This document shows, piece after piece, positions 3,723 through 5,004 of a stretch of DNA of 5,004 nucleotides. This stretch comes from Oscillospiraceae bacterium (lineage in GTDB: Bacteria; Bacillota; Clostridia; Oscillospirales; Ruminococcaceae). Location of the stretch: the NCBI GenBank assembly GCA_018055565.1, contig JAGPHI010000024.1:3289-8292 (forward strand). The letters are read 5' to 3'. The position numbers and the translations under genes are program-made. The number at the start of each line of letters is the position of its first letter. Positions within the stretch are counted from its first letter, which is position 1. The notes under the pieces were generated by a model, which worked only from the letters and a program-made list of their open reading frames with translations, was not told where the DNA came from and did no database searches.

Positions 3723-5004
3723 ATGAAAAAAGCACTTAGTTTAGTACTTGCCGCTGCATTGTCGCTGACTGTGTTTGCCAGCTGCGGCCAAAAGCCCGCC
3801 AGCACACCCGCCAGCACACCTGCCACCACACCCGAGAGCAAACCCGCCAGCAAACCCTCTGGGGATAAAGTTACATTGGTTTACTGGCCGATGTGGTCTG
3901 AAACCGAGCCGCAGGGCAAGGTGATTTCCGAGGCTGCTGCCGCATACACCGAGAAAACCGGCGTTGAAGTAGAAATCAACTGGGCTGGCGGTCGTGATAC
4001 CCGCAAAACCTTGACACCGGCTTTGGATGCTGGCGAAGTGATTGACATTTTCGACGAAGATGTTGAGCGTGTAAACGGCACATGGGGCAAATACACGATG
4101 GACATCCAAGCGCTGTATGATGCTTCCGCTTTAAAAGGCAAGCAGAATGCTACATTAATTAAACTGGCCCAAGATCTTGGCGGCGGCAAGCTGCACAGCG
4201 TGCCTTACCAGCCCTCTACCTTTGTTACCATGTACAACAAAGGCGCTTTCGACAAAGCCGGCATCAAAGCCGTGCCGAAAACATGGGATGAGTTTATGGC
4301 AGCTTGCGAAGCTTTGAAAAAAGCTGGCTACATTCCTCTTACTGTTGACGATGCCTACATGGCCGCATTGTTTGGGTACATGATGGATCGCGTTGTTGGC
4401 GATGAAACAACCAAAGCAGTTGCCGCTGGCGATTTCTCGAATCCTGCCGTGCTGGAAACCGCAAAGGTTTTGGAAGACATGATCAAAAAAGGCTACATTG
4501 ACCCGCGCGCAGCCGGCAATGCATATCCCGCCGGCCAAAGCAACATCGCTGACGGCAGCGTTGCAATGTACCTGAACGGCACATGGCTGCCCAACGAAAT
4601 CAAAAAAGAAACACCTGCTGATTTCAAATGGGGCTCCTTTGCATTCCCCGGCGCTATCAAACAAGGCGGCGACGGCCCTGAGGCCAGCCAATTTGGCGCA
4701 CAGTGCTTTGCTATCAACAAAGATACCAAGCACCCGCAAGAAGCCTTTGACTTTATCGAGTTTATGACAAGCGGCGAATGGGACCAGAAGCTGGCCACCG
4801 AAACATTGGGCGTGCCGATGGCAAACGATGCCAAATGGCCCGATGCGCTTGCCGAGGCGAAAGCCTGCTTTGATACCACCACAAAGCGTTTGACATGGGC
4901 TGTTGACATGGAAAACGATGCCAACGTGAACGCCGTTATCAAAGAGAACATGGCGAAAATGATTGGCGGCAAAACAGACGCAAAGGGCTTTGCGGATGCA
5001 TTTG
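3723..5004 (+). CDS. extracellular solute-binding lipoprotein of a carbohydrate ABC transporter (family 1 type), 3' end beyond window
   Basis: Substrate-capture subunit of an ABC importer, anchored outside the membrane by lipid. The window holds 427 codons with no stop; family members are usually about 420-450 residues, so little is missing. A signal peptide (residues 1-20, MKK then a hydrophobic stretch) ends in the lipobox FASC with the lipidated Cys at 21. Phe at -3 is a less common choice. Residues 25-44 form a flexible linker of five four-residue repeats (PAST, PAST, PATT, PESK, PASK). The binding fold starts near residue 49 (KVTLVYWPMWSE). Family-typical segments include VPYQPSTFVTMYNKGAFDKAGI (160-181) followed by PKTWDEFMAACEALKKAGYIPL, GSVAMYLNGTWLPNEI (278-293), and FAINKDTKHPQEAFDFIEFM (329-348). 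The aromatic residues W55, W58 and W288 are candidates for sugar stacking. Divergent from an AraC regulator, with permease genes expected downstream. The actual sugar is unknown; a galactose-containing or amino-sugar ligand is only suggested by galE nearby. Confidence 0.93.
   Translation, partial: MKKALSLVLAAALSLTVFASCGQKPASTPASTPATTPESKPASKPSGDKVTLVYWPMWSETEPQGKVISEAAAAYTEKTGVEVEINWAGGRDTRKTLTPALDAGEVIDIFDEDVERVNGTWGKYTMDIQALYDASALKGKQNATLIKLAQDLGGGKLHSVPYQPSTFVTMYNKGAFDKAGIKAVPKTWDEFMAACEALKKAGYIPLTVDDAYMAALFGYMMDRVVGDETTKAVAAGDFSNPAVLETAKVLEDMIKKGYIDPRAAGNAYPAGQSNIADGSVAMYLNGTWLPNEIKKETPADFKWGSFAFPGAIKQGGDGPEASQFGAQCFAINKDTKHPQEAFDFIEFMTSGEWDQKLATETLGVPMANDAKWPDALAEAKACFDTTTKRLTWAVDMENDANVNAVIKENMAKMIGGKTDAKGFADAF
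3795..3854 (+). repeat. 12-bp tandem repeats encoding the lipoprotein linker
   Basis: Five successive 12-bp units of the form CCC GCC AGC ACA/AAA encode PAST, PAST, PATT, PESK and PASK. The first two units are identical and the others carry point changes. The repeats lie between the lipidated Cys and the binding domain and act as a flexible spacer through the cell wall. Identical neighbouring units in frame can gain or lose copies without shifting the reading frame, so length may vary between strains. Confidence 0.85.

Noticed and set aside
4155..4972. Long minus-strand open frames opposite the solute-binding gene (also 3741-4189).
   Set aside because: They are antisense shadows of a well-conserved binding protein, have no family resemblance and lack ribosome binding sites.
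1..5004. CRISPR arrays, tRNA/rRNA genes, insertion sequences, attachment sites.
   Set aside because: No repeat-spacer pattern, cloverleaf, terminal inverted repeats or transposase/integrase coding sequence was seen.

Overview
The window looks like chromosomal DNA from a low-to-mid GC Gram-positive bacterium, most likely an uncultured or gut-type member of the Clostridia. Three things point there: strong AGGAGG-type ribosome binding sites with a probable TTG start, a lipoprotein sugar-binding protein with a Pro/Ser/Thr linker, and AT-rich intergenic DNA holding near-consensus vegetative promoters beside more GC-balanced genes. Assignment below class level is not supportable from the sequence alone.

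Layout: galE (UDP-glucose 4-epimerase, minus strand, 14-1030) is complete. A 198-bp spacer at 1031-1228 carries its probable promoter. Next are two AraC/XylS-family regulators on the minus strand (1229-2131 and 2483-3316), separated by 351 bp that looks mostly like a long structured leader of the first. A 406-bp AT-rich divergent regulatory region (3317-3722) follows. The plus-strand gene from 3723 is an extracellular solute-binding lipoprotein of a carbohydrate ABC transporter (family 1 type); it runs off the right edge after 427 codons.

How it fits together: a sugar-binding lipoprotein gene with a divergent cupin-AraC regulator is a classic arrangement for substrate-responsive uptake of a mono- or oligosaccharide, and permease genes would be expected beyond the right edge. 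The second AraC gene has its own near-consensus promoter and a different sensor domain. galE could connect imported galactosides or amino sugars to central metabolism. It carries Cys at the position corresponding to E. coli Tyr299, which suggests it may also epimerise UDP-GlcNAc/UDP-GalNAc.

The most interesting non-coding signals are these: (a) an identical 9-mer, AAAGCGTTT, placed just after the -35 element in both the galE and the solute-binding-protein candidate promoters, suggesting a shared LacI/CcpA-type repressor; (b) a cluster of three alternating TGACA half-sites over a second candidate promoter of the solute-binding gene; (c) a roughly 180-nt structured 5' leader ahead of the first AraC gene. 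No RNA genes, mobile elements, CRISPR arrays or convincing intrinsic terminators were seen.
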